From NCBI RefSeq assembly GCF_013408525.1, contig NZ_JACBZM010000001.1:1674001-1738000 (forward strand): 64,000 nt of DNA, read 5' to 3'. The notes under the pieces are model-generated. The model saw only the letters and a list, made by a program, of their open reading frames with translations. It had not been told where the DNA came from and searched no databases. The position numbers were made by a program, and so were the translations under genes. Within the stretch, counting starts at the first letter, position 1, and every line of letters starts with the position of its first letter. Positions 52,707 to 61,522 of this stretch are shown in pieces. The stretch comes from Nocardioides aromaticivorans (GTDB taxonomy: Bacteria; Actinomycetota; Actinomycetes; Propionibacteriales; Nocardioidaceae).

Positions 52707-53417
52707 GTGGATCACTCCTGTCACGAGTTCCTCGCCGATGCGCTCGAGACACGCGCAACAACGCGTTGCCGCTTGCTGGCCGAGTCGCTCGTCCACCGCA
52801 CGGGTGCCGACGCCGTCGGGCTGATGGGCATCTCTCCGGAAGACGGAACGCACGTCCCGGTCCTGAACGTGGGCTACGACCCGACCACCTTCGAGCAGCA
52901 CGCCAGCGCGCGCTACACCCGACACACCCCCGGGGTGCAACAGATCCTGGCGCGCGCGGGGCGCATCCACTCGTGGGAGGACATCCCCGGCTTTCGTGAG
53001 TCCTACCAGGCGCAGGCGGTCTACCAGCCGGCCGGCTTCCACAACGGCATATCGGTCGCGCTCGCCACCGCGGAGCAGACCGTGGTGGGGATGCTGCATG
53101 TCAGCACCCGGCGCGACCACATGGACAGCGACGCCCTCGAGCTCGTCGAGCGCGCACGCCCGGTCCTCACGGAATGGGTGGACACGATGACGCGTTTCCA
53201 GCTCGCCCGGCTCAGCCGCCGACAGTTCGAGATCCTCGCCCGGATGCGAGACGGCATGTCGAACGCAGAGATCGCCGCCGATCTCGTGATCGCTCCCCGC
53301 ACCGTGACCACACACATCGAGCACATCCTGCGCCGGCTCGGGGCGACCAACCGCACCCAGGCCGCCGTATGGGCGGAGCGTTACGGCCTGCGCTGGTCCG
53401 CGTCCGGCTCGGGCTGA
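52707..53417 (+). CDS. LuxR-type regulator with GAF-like sensor
   Basis: A 236-aa regulator. Residues ~15-150 look like a GAF-type sensor (CRLLAESLVHRTGADAVGLM). The C-terminal LuxR HTH has LSRRQFEILARMRDGMSNAE and RTVTTHIEHILRRLGATN. The GTG at 52707 lies ~9 bp after a TATAGA -10-like box, consistent with a near-leaderless mRNA; a TTG at 52677 would overlap the promoter. It is divergent from the SDR/amide-hydrolase/ABC operon and is its likely activator. Confidence 0.82.
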   Translation: MDHSCHEFLADALETRATTRCRLLAESLVHRTGADAVGLMGISPEDGTHVPVLNVGYDPTTFEQHASARYTRHTPGVQQILARAGRIHSWEDIPGFRESYQAQAVYQPAGFHNGISVALATAEQTVVGMLHVSTRRDHMDSDALELVERARPVLTEWVDTMTRFQLARLSRRQFEILARMRDGMSNAEIAADLVIAPRTVTTHIEHILRRLGATNRTQAAVWAERYGLRWSASGSG

Positions 53418-54421
53418 CCAGGCGCCCCCGGCGGCGGGGTCGCACCCACGTCGGACCAGGCCTGGGCAGGGATGAGCGCAGGGTCCTTGTAGATCGACCA
53501 CCGGCACCGTTCGCGTCCCGTCCCTTCAGCACTGGCGCGCACCGGCGGCTCGATGACCCTCAGCGGAATGCCGATCCGTTCGATCGGTGCACGCTGCTGA
53601 AGCTGGCAGCAGTGCACGCAGTAGAGACAGACGCCGCGAGTGCGCCACGCCCAGTCGTGCTCGCCGTCGGTGAACTCGCGCTCGTCGCGGCCAGTGTCAC
53701 CCGCCTCCCGGTAGGTACGTCCTCCCGATCCGCAGGGAGCGAACTCGAGCACCCAGCGGTCGGGCTCCTCCCTGACCGCGAAGGAGCCGTCGCGCTCGGG
53801 TCCGGTGAGGTGACCGCGGACGGCCTCGAAGATGTCCAGGGCGAGTCGCTCGACCGACCGGGACCACGGGTGCACCGTGAGGTCGTACCGGTCCGCGATC
53901 GCGTCGTAGTAGTGACCGAGCAGCGCGTCCCAGAGGGCGCCGACGGACTGCTCGCCGAGATGACGAGAGCCGAGGGCGAGCAGGCCGGCGATTTGGTCGG
54001 TCGCGGGGTCGTGCACGGTCAGCCACGTCGAGCGGGCGCGTTCGAGCAAGCGTCCGGCGTCACCCGGCCGCACGCTCGCAACCGCGACGACCTCGTCGAC
54101 CATGGCCCGGAATTCCGCCCAGCCTTGGTGCAACGCGTCCGCGACCGCCTGGGCTGTCACCCGCGCCGGGCTGAGATCGACCCCGGGCACGCCGCGATCG
54201 TCGAGCAGCTCGGGGAGCTGGACCAGCCACAGCGCATAGAGGTCGTACGCCTCCTGTGCCTCTTGCGCGGTCATCCGTGCCAGCGCGATGGCATCGCCGA
54301 TGCGGTGCTCGCGCAGCGCCTCACCGGCCAGTGCGTACGACGAGCGCCCCTGCCCGAGCCAGGAATCGGCCCGTACGTCATGGCCCAGCAGGTCGCTGTG
54401 CCGGGTGACGGCTTCCGTCAT
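53381..54421 (-). CDS. Cys-rich conserved protein adjacent to a glutamine-synthetase-like gene
   Basis: A 346-aa protein of unrecognised family. The N-terminal ~200 residues are helical (ARMTAQEAQEAYDLYALWLV). The C-terminal part has WVLEFAPCGSGGRTYREAGD, RGVCLYCVHCCQLQQRAPIE and RCRWSIYKDPALIP, a cluster of at least six Cys/His that could bind a metal. Its 3' end overlaps the convergent LuxR gene by 37 bp. Its ATG overlaps the preceding stop (TGATG), so it is coupled to the gene at 54421. It probably acts in the same pathway. Confidence 0.65.
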   Translation of the reverse strand: MTEAVTRHSDLLGHDVRADSWLGQGRSSYALAGEALREHRIGDAIALARMTAQEAQEAYDLYALWLVQLPELLDDRGVPGVDLSPARVTAQAVADALHQGWAEFRAMVDEVVAVASVRPGDAGRLLERARSTWLTVHDPATDQIAGLLALGSRHLGEQSVGALWDALLGHYYDAIADRYDLTVHPWSRSVERLALDIFEAVRGHLTGPERDGSFAVREEPDRWVLEFAPCGSGGRTYREAGDTGRDEREFTDGEHDWAWRTRGVCLYCVHCCQLQQRAPIERIGIPLRVIEPPVRASAEGTGRERCRWSIYKDPALIPAQAWSDVGATPPPGAPGQPEPDADQRRP

Positions 54422-55833
54422 CAGGCGCGCTCGAAGAACCGGCGCTTCTCCCAGTCCGTGACGGTCTCGGTCAGGAAGGCGAGCTCCTCGTCGCGCCCGA
54501 GATCCAGCAGGTGCTGGTGGACGTCGGCGCCCAGGCCCGACCTCAGGCTCTCGCTGGTAGCGAACAGCTCGATGGCGGCAGGCAGCGAGGTGGCCAGCGT
54601 GGGCACGTCGTCGCGGTAGTACATGTTCCCGGTCTCGACCGGCGGCATGGCCAGCCCGGCCTCGATCCCGTTCGCGCCGGAGGCCGCCATGGCGCCCAGC
54701 GCGACGTACGGGTTCACGTCCGCCCCCGGGACTCGGTTCTCGACCCGGCGCGTGGAGCCCTCGCCGACGAGGCGCAGGGAGCAGGTGCGGTTGTCGTCGC
54801 CGACCGCGATCACCGTCGGCGCGAAGGAGTGCGCTTGGAAGCGGCGGTAGGAGTTGAGCGTCGGGGCGTACATCAGCGTCGCTCCGGCCATCCCCTCGGC
54901 AACGCCGGCGACGTAGCCGTCAAAGGCCCGCTGATCACCGATCGGCGTCGTGCCGGTCACGTCCCAGAGGCTCGTGTGGATGTGACAGGAGCTGCCGTCG
55001 CCGTCGATGGCCCACTTCGCCATGAAGGTCGCCGAGACGCCCATCCGGGCGGCGATGCTCTTCACGCCGAACTTGTAGAGGAAGTGCCGGTCGGCCATCT
55101 CGAGGGCGCCTGCGTGGCGGAGGTTGATCTCCTGCTGACCGTAGCCGTACTCGTGGGCGTAGCCCTCGGTCTCGACGCCCGCGAGGTCCATCTGGCGGAT
55201 CACCTCGTTGACGAACGGCTCGGCCTTGATCGCCGCGACGGCGTCGTACGCCGCGTGGTAGCGGCTCGCCGCCGTCAAGCCCTTGTGGTCGGCATTCCAC
55301 GCCGCCTCGTACGACTCGTCGAACAGGTAGAACTCGAGCTCGGTCGCGGCCTGGATCGTGACACCCAGGCTCTCGAGCCGCTCCAGCTGCCGCTTCAGGA
55401 TCTGGCGCGGAGCGAAGGCCAGCGGGGCACCGTCGGGCGCGAAGGGGTCACAGATGACGACCGGGGTCGTCGGCAGCCACGGCAACCGGCGGATGGTGGT
55501 CATGTCGGGGACGAGCGGGACGTCCGGAACGCCCGCGCCCATGCCGCCGATGTGGTCGAGCCCGGAGCGGACGATCTGCTCGATGTCGATGCCCCACAGC
55601 ATGAGCGGCACCTTGAACGCGCCCACCTCGTCGTAGTCCTTGAGGAAGCGCTGGGTCGGAACCCGCTCGGCCAGGCAGCGCCCGCTGTTGTCGGGCGTGA
55701 TCAGCATGATCCCGTCGACCAGCCCCGCGCTCGCCTCGGCACGGAGCTGGTCCAGCGACATCGGGCCGTAGCTCAGTCCGTCGGGACCAGGGATGGCCAC
55801 CGAGCCGGCGAACGACGAAGACGTAAGGGTCAT
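54421..55833 (-). CDS. Glutamine-synthetase family ligase (gamma-glutamyl amine/amide synthetase type)
   Basis: A 470-aa GS-fold ligase. Metal and substrate motifs include TELEFYLFDESYEAAW, SATFMAKWAIDGDGSSCHIH and YGYGQQEINLRHAG. The ATP-grasp-like region has NSYRRFQAHSFAPTVIAVGD and NRTCSLRLVGEGSTRRVENR. It groups by style with PuuA/GlnT-like enzymes that join glutamate to an amine rather than with true housekeeping GS. A GntR regulator gene lies upstream on the other strand. It likely activates an amine by gamma-glutamylation (inference). Confidence 0.88.
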   Translation of the reverse strand: MTLTSSSFAGSVAIPGPDGLSYGPMSLDQLRAEASAGLVDGIMLITPDNSGRCLAERVPTQRFLKDYDEVGAFKVPLMLWGIDIEQIVRSGLDHIGGMGAGVPDVPLVPDMTTIRRLPWLPTTPVVICDPFAPDGAPLAFAPRQILKRQLERLESLGVTIQAATELEFYLFDESYEAAWNADHKGLTAASRYHAAYDAVAAIKAEPFVNEVIRQMDLAGVETEGYAHEYGYGQQEINLRHAGALEMADRHFLYKFGVKSIAARMGVSATFMAKWAIDGDGSSCHIHTSLWDVTGTTPIGDQRAFDGYVAGVAEGMAGATLMYAPTLNSYRRFQAHSFAPTVIAVGDDNRTCSLRLVGEGSTRRVENRVPGADVNPYVALGAMAASGANGIEAGLAMPPVETGNMYYRDDVPTLATSLPAAIELFATSESLRSGLGADVHQHLLDLGRDEELAFLTETVTDWEKRRFFERA

Positions 55834-55879
55834 GACAGCTCCTCAGGAGGTTCCGGACCCGCTTGTTTGGTCCAGCAAG

Positions 55880-55974
55880 TAGACCTAAACGGTAGGTCGC
55901 TCGGCGCGGACTGTCAACGAGTCGACGTGACTTCCGTCAAAAAAGGCTGACTGGAACACTCATTAGACCTAATA
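55880..55974. promoter_or_regulatory. Candidate GntR operators (TAGACCTAA boxes)
   Basis: A GACCTA-N5-TAGGTC palindrome lies at 55882-55898 and a second TAGACCTAA box at 55965-55973. Both are in the divergent spacer between the GS-like gene and the GntR gene. A related box (CTAGACCAA on the minus strand) occurs at 63783-63791 before the monooxygenase gene. These fit autoregulation and regulon control by the adjacent GntR protein. Confidence 0.5.
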
Positions 55975-56026
55975 TGTCTCCACCCGCCGCACGCCGATGC
56001 GAACGGGCAGCTACCGGAGGCCGCTC

Positions 56027-56761
56027 ATGACGGAACACCGCCCCCTCGCCCCGGTCCGTCAGGTCGCCGCTCACGAGCTGGTGGTGGACCAGCTGCGACG
56101 CTCGTTGAACCAGGGACAGTTCCGGCCCGGCGACAGGTTGCCGTCCGAGCGCGAGCTCGCCGAGATGCTGCAGGTCTCACGGACCACCGTGCGGTCAGCG
56201 GCAGCGGTGCTCGAGAGCGAGGGCCGGCTGTCGGTGCGCCGCGGGCGCGGCGGCGGCTTCACCGTTCTAGAGCCGGACCACGACTCGCCCGCCACGCGGC
56301 GAGAGATCCGCGCCAACCGACGTGCGATTCGCGACCTGTTCGACCTGCGCCTCGTCGTCGAGACCGGTGCCGTCGCCCTCGCCGCCCTGCGCCGCACCGA
56401 CGAGGAGCTCATCGCGCTCGAGCACCGCCTCGGGCGGATGCAGCAGGTCATCCGCGAAGAGCGACGGCGACCCAGCACCTCCCTGGTCCGTGAGTTCCAG
56501 GCCTTGGACAACGGGTTCCACCTCGCGCTGGCGAGTTGCTCGCGCAACGAGCACCTCGTCGAGCAGGTGGCCGCTGCCCGTCAGGCCATGTGGACACCGG
56601 TGGGATCGGTCTTTCGTCACCTCGAGAGCAACGCGAACGACCTGCACGCCGACATCCTCGACGCGGTCCGCGCCGGCGAGAGTGACGCCGCGGCGGCACT
56701 GATGTCCGAGCACATCACGGCCACCCGGACCACGCTGGAATCGTGGCTCGATCGCACTTGA
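56027..56761 (+). CDS. GntR family regulator, FadR subfamily
   Basis: A 244-aa repressor. The winged HTH contains FRPGDRLPSERELAEMLQVS and RTTVRSAAAVLESEGRLSVR. The all-helical FCD ligand domain contains LFDLRLVVETGAVALAALRR, DNGFHLALASCSRNEHLVEQ and the His in LHADILDAVRAG, which bind metal and ligand in the FadR group. The ATG at 56027 follows GGAGG. It probably senses an intermediate of the amine pathway. Confidence 0.9.
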   Translation: MTEHRPLAPVRQVAAHELVVDQLRRSLNQGQFRPGDRLPSERELAEMLQVSRTTVRSAAAVLESEGRLSVRRGRGGGFTVLEPDHDSPATRREIRANRRAIRDLFDLRLVVETGAVALAALRRTDEELIALEHRLGRMQQVIREERRRPSTSLVREFQALDNGFHLALASCSRNEHLVEQVAAARQAMWTPVGSVFRHLESNANDLHADILDAVRAGESDAAAALMSEHITATRTTLESWLDRT

Positions 56762-56942
56762 CACAGATCACAAAAGGTCAGAAGATCAAACCAATAGAGC
56801 AATACATGGTATCCGCCGCTCGCCCGCACCGGGGAGCTTCAGCCGAACCGCGCTCACTTCCGGCACCTTACGCCGCTCGGGCGGTCCGCAGCGATCCCAT
56901 CCACCCCGCTCCCCACGGAGCAGGAGCAAGGAGCACAGCGAC

Positions 56943-58394
56943 ATGTCCGCAACGAGAGAACCCCAGACCGGCCTGGACGGATCCGCCGACCGGGCCGCAC
57001 TGTTGCATCGTGGCCTCGGCGTCGGCTCGATCGTCTTCATGGTCGTCGCCGCCGTGGCCCCCCTCGGGGCCGCTTGCGCGGTGATCCCGCTCGTGTTCGC
57101 ACTCAGCGGCAACCCGACCGCACCGCTCTACTTCATCGGGGCTGCCGCGGTCCTCAGTGTGTTCGCCGTCGGCTTCACCCTGATGAGCCGGCACGTGCGC
57201 AACGCCGGCGCCTTCTACTCCTACGTGCAGGCGGGACTCGGAAAGGTCGCTGGAGCCGGTACGGCATCGCTGGCGCTGGCGTCGTACGTCGTCCTCCTGA
57301 TCGCGCTGTATGCACTCCTCGGTGCGTCGGCTGCCGCAGCCCTCGACCAGTACCTGGGCGTCGATGTCGCCTGGTGGCTGTGCTCCTTCGCCTTCTTAGC
57401 GATCATCTCCTTGCTCGGCTACCGCGACATCGAGGTCAGCGCCAAGGTCCTCGGCGTCGCCCTGGTGCTGGAGGCACTCGTGGTGCTGGTGATCGACCTG
57501 GCGGTCCTGCTGCGCGGCGGCAACGACGGGATCTCCGCCGAGCCGCTGAACCCGAGCCACCTCCTCGACGGCGCCCCCGGGCTCGGACTGATGTTCGCCT
57601 TCTTCGCCTTTGTCGGCTTCGAGGCGACCGCTGTGTTCCGCAGCGAGGCCAAGGACCCCGAACGCACGATCCCCCGGGCGACGTACGTCGCGATCGCGAT
57701 CATCGGCAGCCTCTACGCCTTCACGTCCTTCGCCATGGCGAACGGACTCGGCGCCGACCAGGCCGCGACGGCGGCCGGAGCCGACCCGGCGAACGTCATG
57801 CAAGGGCTGGCCCAGCGCTACGCCGGAGGCGTCGTCGAGGACGCCGTGATCCTGCTGCTGGTCACCAGCGTCTTCGCCTGCTGCCTGTCCTTCCACAACG
57901 TGGTCTCCCGGTACCAGTTCAACCTGGCCAATGGTCGGGTCCTGCCTGCCGCCCTGGGGGAGGTCCACCCGACGCACCGCGCACCTTCGCGTTCGTCCGT
58001 CGTCGTCACCGGGTTGTCCGCGACCATCCTCGCCGCGCTCACGGTGGCCGGCCTCGAGCCGGTACTCGAGATCTACACCTGGCTCTCGGGGGCCGCGACC
58101 CTCGGCATCCTGGTGCTCATGCTCCTGACCAGTGTCGCGGTGGTCGCCTTCCACCAGCGCGGCAACGGCTCCGACCCGGTCTGGAACTCGGTGATCGCTC
58201 CGGTCCTGGCGTTCATCGCGCTGGCGTTCGTGACCTACAAGGTGCTCGACAGCCTGGATCTGCTCGTCGGGGGACAGACCGCGGCGAACTGGGTCTGCAT
58301 CGGCCTGGCGGCATCCTTCGCCGTCGGTGCCGGCACGACCGCGTTCGCCCGGATCACCTCCCCCGAGCTGTACGACGAGATCCTGGAGGACTGA
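56943..58394 (+). CDS. APC-family amino acid/amine permease
   Basis: A 483-aa transporter with about 12 TM helices. TM1 has LGVGSIVFMVVAAVAPLGAA. The segment RHVRNAGAFYSYVQAGLG and the TM6 region FFAFVGFEATAVFRSEAKDP match the APC group that imports amines and amino acids (PuuP-like). A TTGACA -35-like box overlaps the GntR stop, so it may have its own promoter. It lies next to the GS-like and PuuD-like genes. Confidence 0.9.
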   Translation: MSATREPQTGLDGSADRAALLHRGLGVGSIVFMVVAAVAPLGAACAVIPLVFALSGNPTAPLYFIGAAAVLSVFAVGFTLMSRHVRNAGAFYSYVQAGLGKVAGAGTASLALASYVVLLIALYALLGASAAAALDQYLGVDVAWWLCSFAFLAIISLLGYRDIEVSAKVLGVALVLEALVVLVIDLAVLLRGGNDGISAEPLNPSHLLDGAPGLGLMFAFFAFVGFEATAVFRSEAKDPERTIPRATYVAIAIIGSLYAFTSFAMANGLGADQAATAAGADPANVMQGLAQRYAGGVVEDAVILLLVTSVFACCLSFHNVVSRYQFNLANGRVLPAALGEVHPTHRAPSRSSVVVTGLSATILAALTVAGLEPVLEIYTWLSGAATLGILVLMLLTSVAVVAFHQRGNGSDPVWNSVIAPVLAFIALAFVTYKVLDSLDLLVGGQTAANWVCIGLAASFAVGAGTTAFARITSPELYDEILED

Positions 58395-58408
58395 GCACCT
58401 CAGGAAAG

Positions 58409-58442
58409 AAGGGCCGGGAAGCGACGAGGCTGCCCGGCCCTT
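58409..58442. terminator. Bidirectional terminator hairpin
   Basis: A 10-bp stem AAGGGCCGGG/CCCGGCCCTT with a 14-base loop between the convergent permease and PuuD-like genes. On the minus strand the flank reads AAGAAAGG reversed into CTTTCTT, a short T-rich run. Confidence 0.7.
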
Positions 58443-58473
58443 CGCGTTGCGTTCGGCATGTGATCGCCCTGGC

Positions 58474-59220
58474 TCAGGCCGGGGCCGCGGACCTGACCTG
58501 CACCCCGCACTCCTCAACGAAGCCGACGAGCAGGTCGAGCGACGAGGGCTCGTTGGGCCACAGGATCTCGGGGTGCCACTGCACTCCGACGAGCCGCCGC
58601 TCGGGGAGCTGCACGGCTTCGACCAGCCCGTCGGGGGCGTGCGCCACGGCGGTGAGACCTGGCGCGAGATCCCTTATCCCTTGATGGTGCTCGCTGTTGA
58701 CGGCGATCGTGCCGGCGTCGCCCAGCCACGCTGCCAGGAGCGTGCCGGGTTCCACCTCCACGTCGTGGCAGACCCGGTCGAGCACCTCCTCCCCCGCGCG
58801 GTGCGCGATCGGCCCGGGCCGGTCGCGCGCCAGATCTGCGTAGAGGGTCCCGCCGAGAACCACGTTGACGAACTGGAGGCCGCGGCAGATCGCGAGCACC
58901 GGGATCCCGGAGGCGAACGCCGCATCGAGGGCACTTCGCTCGGCGACGTCACGCGCGTGGTTCACACCCCGGAGGAGCTCGTCATCGGTCGCACCTCCGT
59001 ACAGCGCCGGGTCGACGTCACCACCGCCGCTGACGACCAGGCCATCGAGGCGACGCACCAGGCCATCGATCCTGGGCTGCTCGACAGCGCAGTCGATCCC
59101 GACAGGAGTGGCACCAGCCGCCACGAAGCCGTGGAAGAGACTGCGCCACAGGGCGAAGTCCTCCAGGTCCTGCGACGAGTAGGTGATGCCGACGACCGGG
59201 CGATCGAGGTAGGCGTTCAA
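58474..59220 (-). CDS. Class I glutamine amidotransferase / gamma-glutamyl hydrolase (PuuD-like)
   Basis: A 248-aa cysteine hydrolase of peptidase family C26. The nucleophile is in LAICRGLQFVNVVLGG, with SEHHQGIRDL and the catalytic His-Glu pair in VGVQWHPEILWPNE. In putrescine catabolism PuuD removes glutamate from gamma-glutamyl-GABA. Here it would release the product from a gamma-glutamyl intermediate made by the GS-like enzyme. The glutaminase gene lies 24 bp upstream on the same strand. Confidence 0.9.
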   Translation of the reverse strand: MNAYLDRPVVGITYSSQDLEDFALWRSLFHGFVAAGATPVGIDCAVEQPRIDGLVRRLDGLVVSGGGDVDPALYGGATDDELLRGVNHARDVAERSALDAAFASGIPVLAICRGLQFVNVVLGGTLYADLARDRPGPIAHRAGEEVLDRVCHDVEVEPGTLLAAWLGDAGTIAVNSEHHQGIRDLAPGLTAVAHAPDGLVEAVQLPERRLVGVQWHPEILWPNEPSSLDLLVGFVEECGVQVRSAAPA

Positions 59221-59244
59221 GGGATTCCTCCTGGTGGTGCGGGA

Positions 59245-60204
59245 CTAGAAGACGGACCAGCCGGAGGTCCGGGAGAACTGCTCGATCGCCGCAACACCAC
59301 CGACGGAGTTGCCCTCGCGATCGAGCGGCGGGCTCCAGGCGCACACGGTCCCGACGCCGGGAAGTACGGCGAGAACGCCACCGCCGACTCCGCTCTTTGC
59401 GGGCAGGCCCACCCGGTAGGCGATGTCCCCGGCGGCGCCGTACATCCCGGCGGTCAGCAGCACCGCATTGATGCGTCGCACGTTGTCCGAGTCCAGGACC
59501 CGTCCGTGCAGCCTGCGATCCACGAGGAACCGGCCGGCCCTGGCCACGCCGAGTGCCGAGCCGGTGATCGCGCACTGCGCGTAGTAGTGGGCGAGCACGT
59601 CGTCGACGTCATTGAGAAGACGACCATGCTCGGCCAGCACGTGGGCGAGGGCGCGGTTGCGGTGGTCGGCCCCCGCCTCTGAGGCCGAGACAGCGGCGTC
59701 GGACGCCACCGCCGGATCGCCGGCGAGGTCCCGCACCAGCTCGGCGACCGTCTCCACTGCCGAACCGGTGTGGTGCAGCAGGCGGTCGGTGACGATGAGC
59801 GCGCCAGCGTTGACGAACGGATTCCGCGGTCGGCCCGCTGAACGCTCCAGCTCCGCGACCGAGCCGTACCCCAGCTCCGTGGGCGCCCAGCCGACGTGCG
59901 CCCAGGCCTCCGGCTCGACGCGCAACAGCGCGACGAGAGCAAAGAGTTTGGTGAGACTCTGCAGCGAGAACTGGACGACACAATCGCCGACACCCAGCTC
60001 GGCGCCGTCGACGGTGGTCACGGACAGCCCGAAGGATGCGGGGTCGACCGCCGCCAGGGCTGGGATCTTCGACGTGACCTCACCGGCGTGCGCAGCACTC
60101 CTGCCGTGGTCGATCGCCGCCCGGGCGTGCGCCAGCAGCTGGTCGGGGTGGGAGGAACGCGGGCTGAGCACCCCGACCCGGCGCGTCATGACTGGTCCCG
60201 GCAC
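59245..60204 (-). CDS. glsA: Glutaminase
   Basis: A 319-aa serine-type glutaminase that hydrolyses glutamine to glutamate and ammonia. The catalytic Ser-Lys pair lies in FSLQSLTKLFALVA. Other conserved motifs are RPRNPFVNAGALIV, YYAQCAITGSALGVARAG and LTAGMYGAAGDIAYRVGLPA. The GTG at 60204 has a well-spaced AAGGAG site; an ATG at 60189 is the alternative. It is coupled to the PuuD-like gene. It could act on a gamma-glutamyl amide or recycle glutamate for the ligase. Confidence 0.92.
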   Translation of the reverse strand: MPGPVMTRRVGVLSPRSSHPDQLLAHARAAIDHGRSAAHAGEVTSKIPALAAVDPASFGLSVTTVDGAELGVGDCVVQFSLQSLTKLFALVALLRVEPEAWAHVGWAPTELGYGSVAELERSAGRPRNPFVNAGALIVTDRLLHHTGSAVETVAELVRDLAGDPAVASDAAVSASEAGADHRNRALAHVLAEHGRLLNDVDDVLAHYYAQCAITGSALGVARAGRFLVDRRLHGRVLDSDNVRRINAVLLTAGMYGAAGDIAYRVGLPAKSGVGGGVLAVLPGVGTVCAWSPPLDREGNSVGGVAAIEQFSRTSGWSVF

Positions 60205-60364
60205 GCCGTCTCCTTCGCTCGATTGGCCGTAGCCTACGAAACATTCAAAGGATCATGCAATATTCCAAATAGTCGGCGCTCGACCGACGGCTTCCCTTGC
60301 CGCCCGCTCCCGCATCGTGAACAATTGGTCGATTTTGTGAACCTATTGGCGTAGTGTTCGTTCC

Positions 60365-61444
60365 ATGACCACACCTCTGAACCGCCGGCTGCTCCTCGGC
60401 CGACGTCCGACCTGGACCGCCACCCTCGACGACTTCGTGCTCGAGGAAGTCCCCACCACCCCACCCGGCCCCGGCGAGGTTCTCGTCCGGGTGCTGTCGC
60501 TGGCCTTCGACCCCGCGATGCGCGGCTGGATGAACGACGGGCCGTCGTACGCGCCCCCGGTACCCATCGGTGAGGTGATGCGCGGGCACGCCGTCGGCGA
60601 GGTCGTGGCCTCCGGCGTCGACGCGGTGAGCGTCGGCACGCTGGTCACCGGGAACTTCGGCTGGCAGACCTACGCCCTCGCCGCCTTCGAGGAGGGCACC
60701 CTGAGCCACCTCGAGCACGTCAGCGAGGCGAGCGCGAGCAAGCCGGTCGCACGCCGGGTTCCTGACGGAGTACCGCCGACCTCCGTGCTCGGCATCCTCG
60801 GCACGACCGGTCTCACCGCCTACTTCGGCATGCTGGAGCTGGGCGCACCGCGGCCCGGGGACGTCGTCCTGGTCTCGGGAGCCGCGGGCGCGACCGGATC
60901 CGTGGCCGGGCAGCTGGCCCGGCTCGCGGGAGCCACCACGATCGGCATCGCGGGCGGGGCCGAGAAGGGCGCGTGGTTGCGCGAGGTCGCCGGCTTCGAC
61001 CACGTCATCGACTACAAGTCAGAGGACGTTGCGACACGGCTCGCCGAGATCGCCCCCGACGGGGTCGACATCTTCTTCGACAACGTCGCGGGCAGGATTC
61101 TTGAGGCCGGCATCAGCAACATCGCACAGCGCGGCACCGTGGTCCTGTGCGGCGGCATCTCCAGCGGCTACTCCGACGAGGCCGTCGCCTACGGACCCAC
61201 CAATCTCTCGACGATCACCGTCCGCAGCTGCACCATGAAGGGCTTCATCGTCACCGACTTCGCCGTCCAGTTCGACGCAGCATCGCGCCGACTGACCGAG
61301 TGGGTCCAGGACGGCTCCCTGGCGTGGGCCGAGGACGTGGTCGAGGGCGACGTCACCGACGCCGTCGCCACCATGAACCGTCTCTTCGACGGCAAGAACC
61401 TCGGCAAGCAGATCCTGCAGCTCGCGGTCCCCACGAAGGCCTGA
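60365..61444 (+). CDS. NADP-dependent MDR oxidoreductase (PTGR/leukotriene-B4-dehydrogenase-like)
   Basis: A 359-aa zinc-free medium-chain reductase. The N-terminal NRRLLLGRRPTWTATLDDF matches the bacterial curcumin-reductase/NADP-dependent oxidoreductase group. LSLAFDPAMRGWM is the family signature, the Rossmann segment is VVLVSGAAGATGSVAGQLA and FDNVAGRILEAGISNI follows. It reduces double bonds conjugated to a carbonyl. A TAGTGT box 7-12 bp before the ATG suggests a leaderless mRNA. Confidence 0.9.
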   Translation: MTTPLNRRLLLGRRPTWTATLDDFVLEEVPTTPPGPGEVLVRVLSLAFDPAMRGWMNDGPSYAPPVPIGEVMRGHAVGEVVASGVDAVSVGTLVTGNFGWQTYALAAFEEGTLSHLEHVSEASASKPVARRVPDGVPPTSVLGILGTTGLTAYFGMLELGAPRPGDVVLVSGAAGATGSVAGQLARLAGATTIGIAGGAEKGAWLREVAGFDHVIDYKSEDVATRLAEIAPDGVDIFFDNVAGRILEAGISNIAQRGTVVLCGGISSGYSDEAVAYGPTNLSTITVRSCTMKGFIVTDFAVQFDAASRRLTEWVQDGSLAWAEDVVEGDVTDAVATMNRLFDGKNLGKQILQLAVPTKA

Positions 61445-61461
61445 GTCCCGCCCTCATACGA

Positions 61462-61496
61462 CCAGGGCCCGACCGGATCATCCGGTCGGGCCCTGG
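61462..61496. terminator. Strong bidirectional terminator
   Basis: A perfect 35-bp inverted repeat (arms beginning CCAGGGCCCGACCGGAT) between the convergent reductase and SDR genes. Confidence 0.85.
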
Positions 61497-61522
61497 TGCG
61501 CTTCGAGGCACTGACGTCGTCG

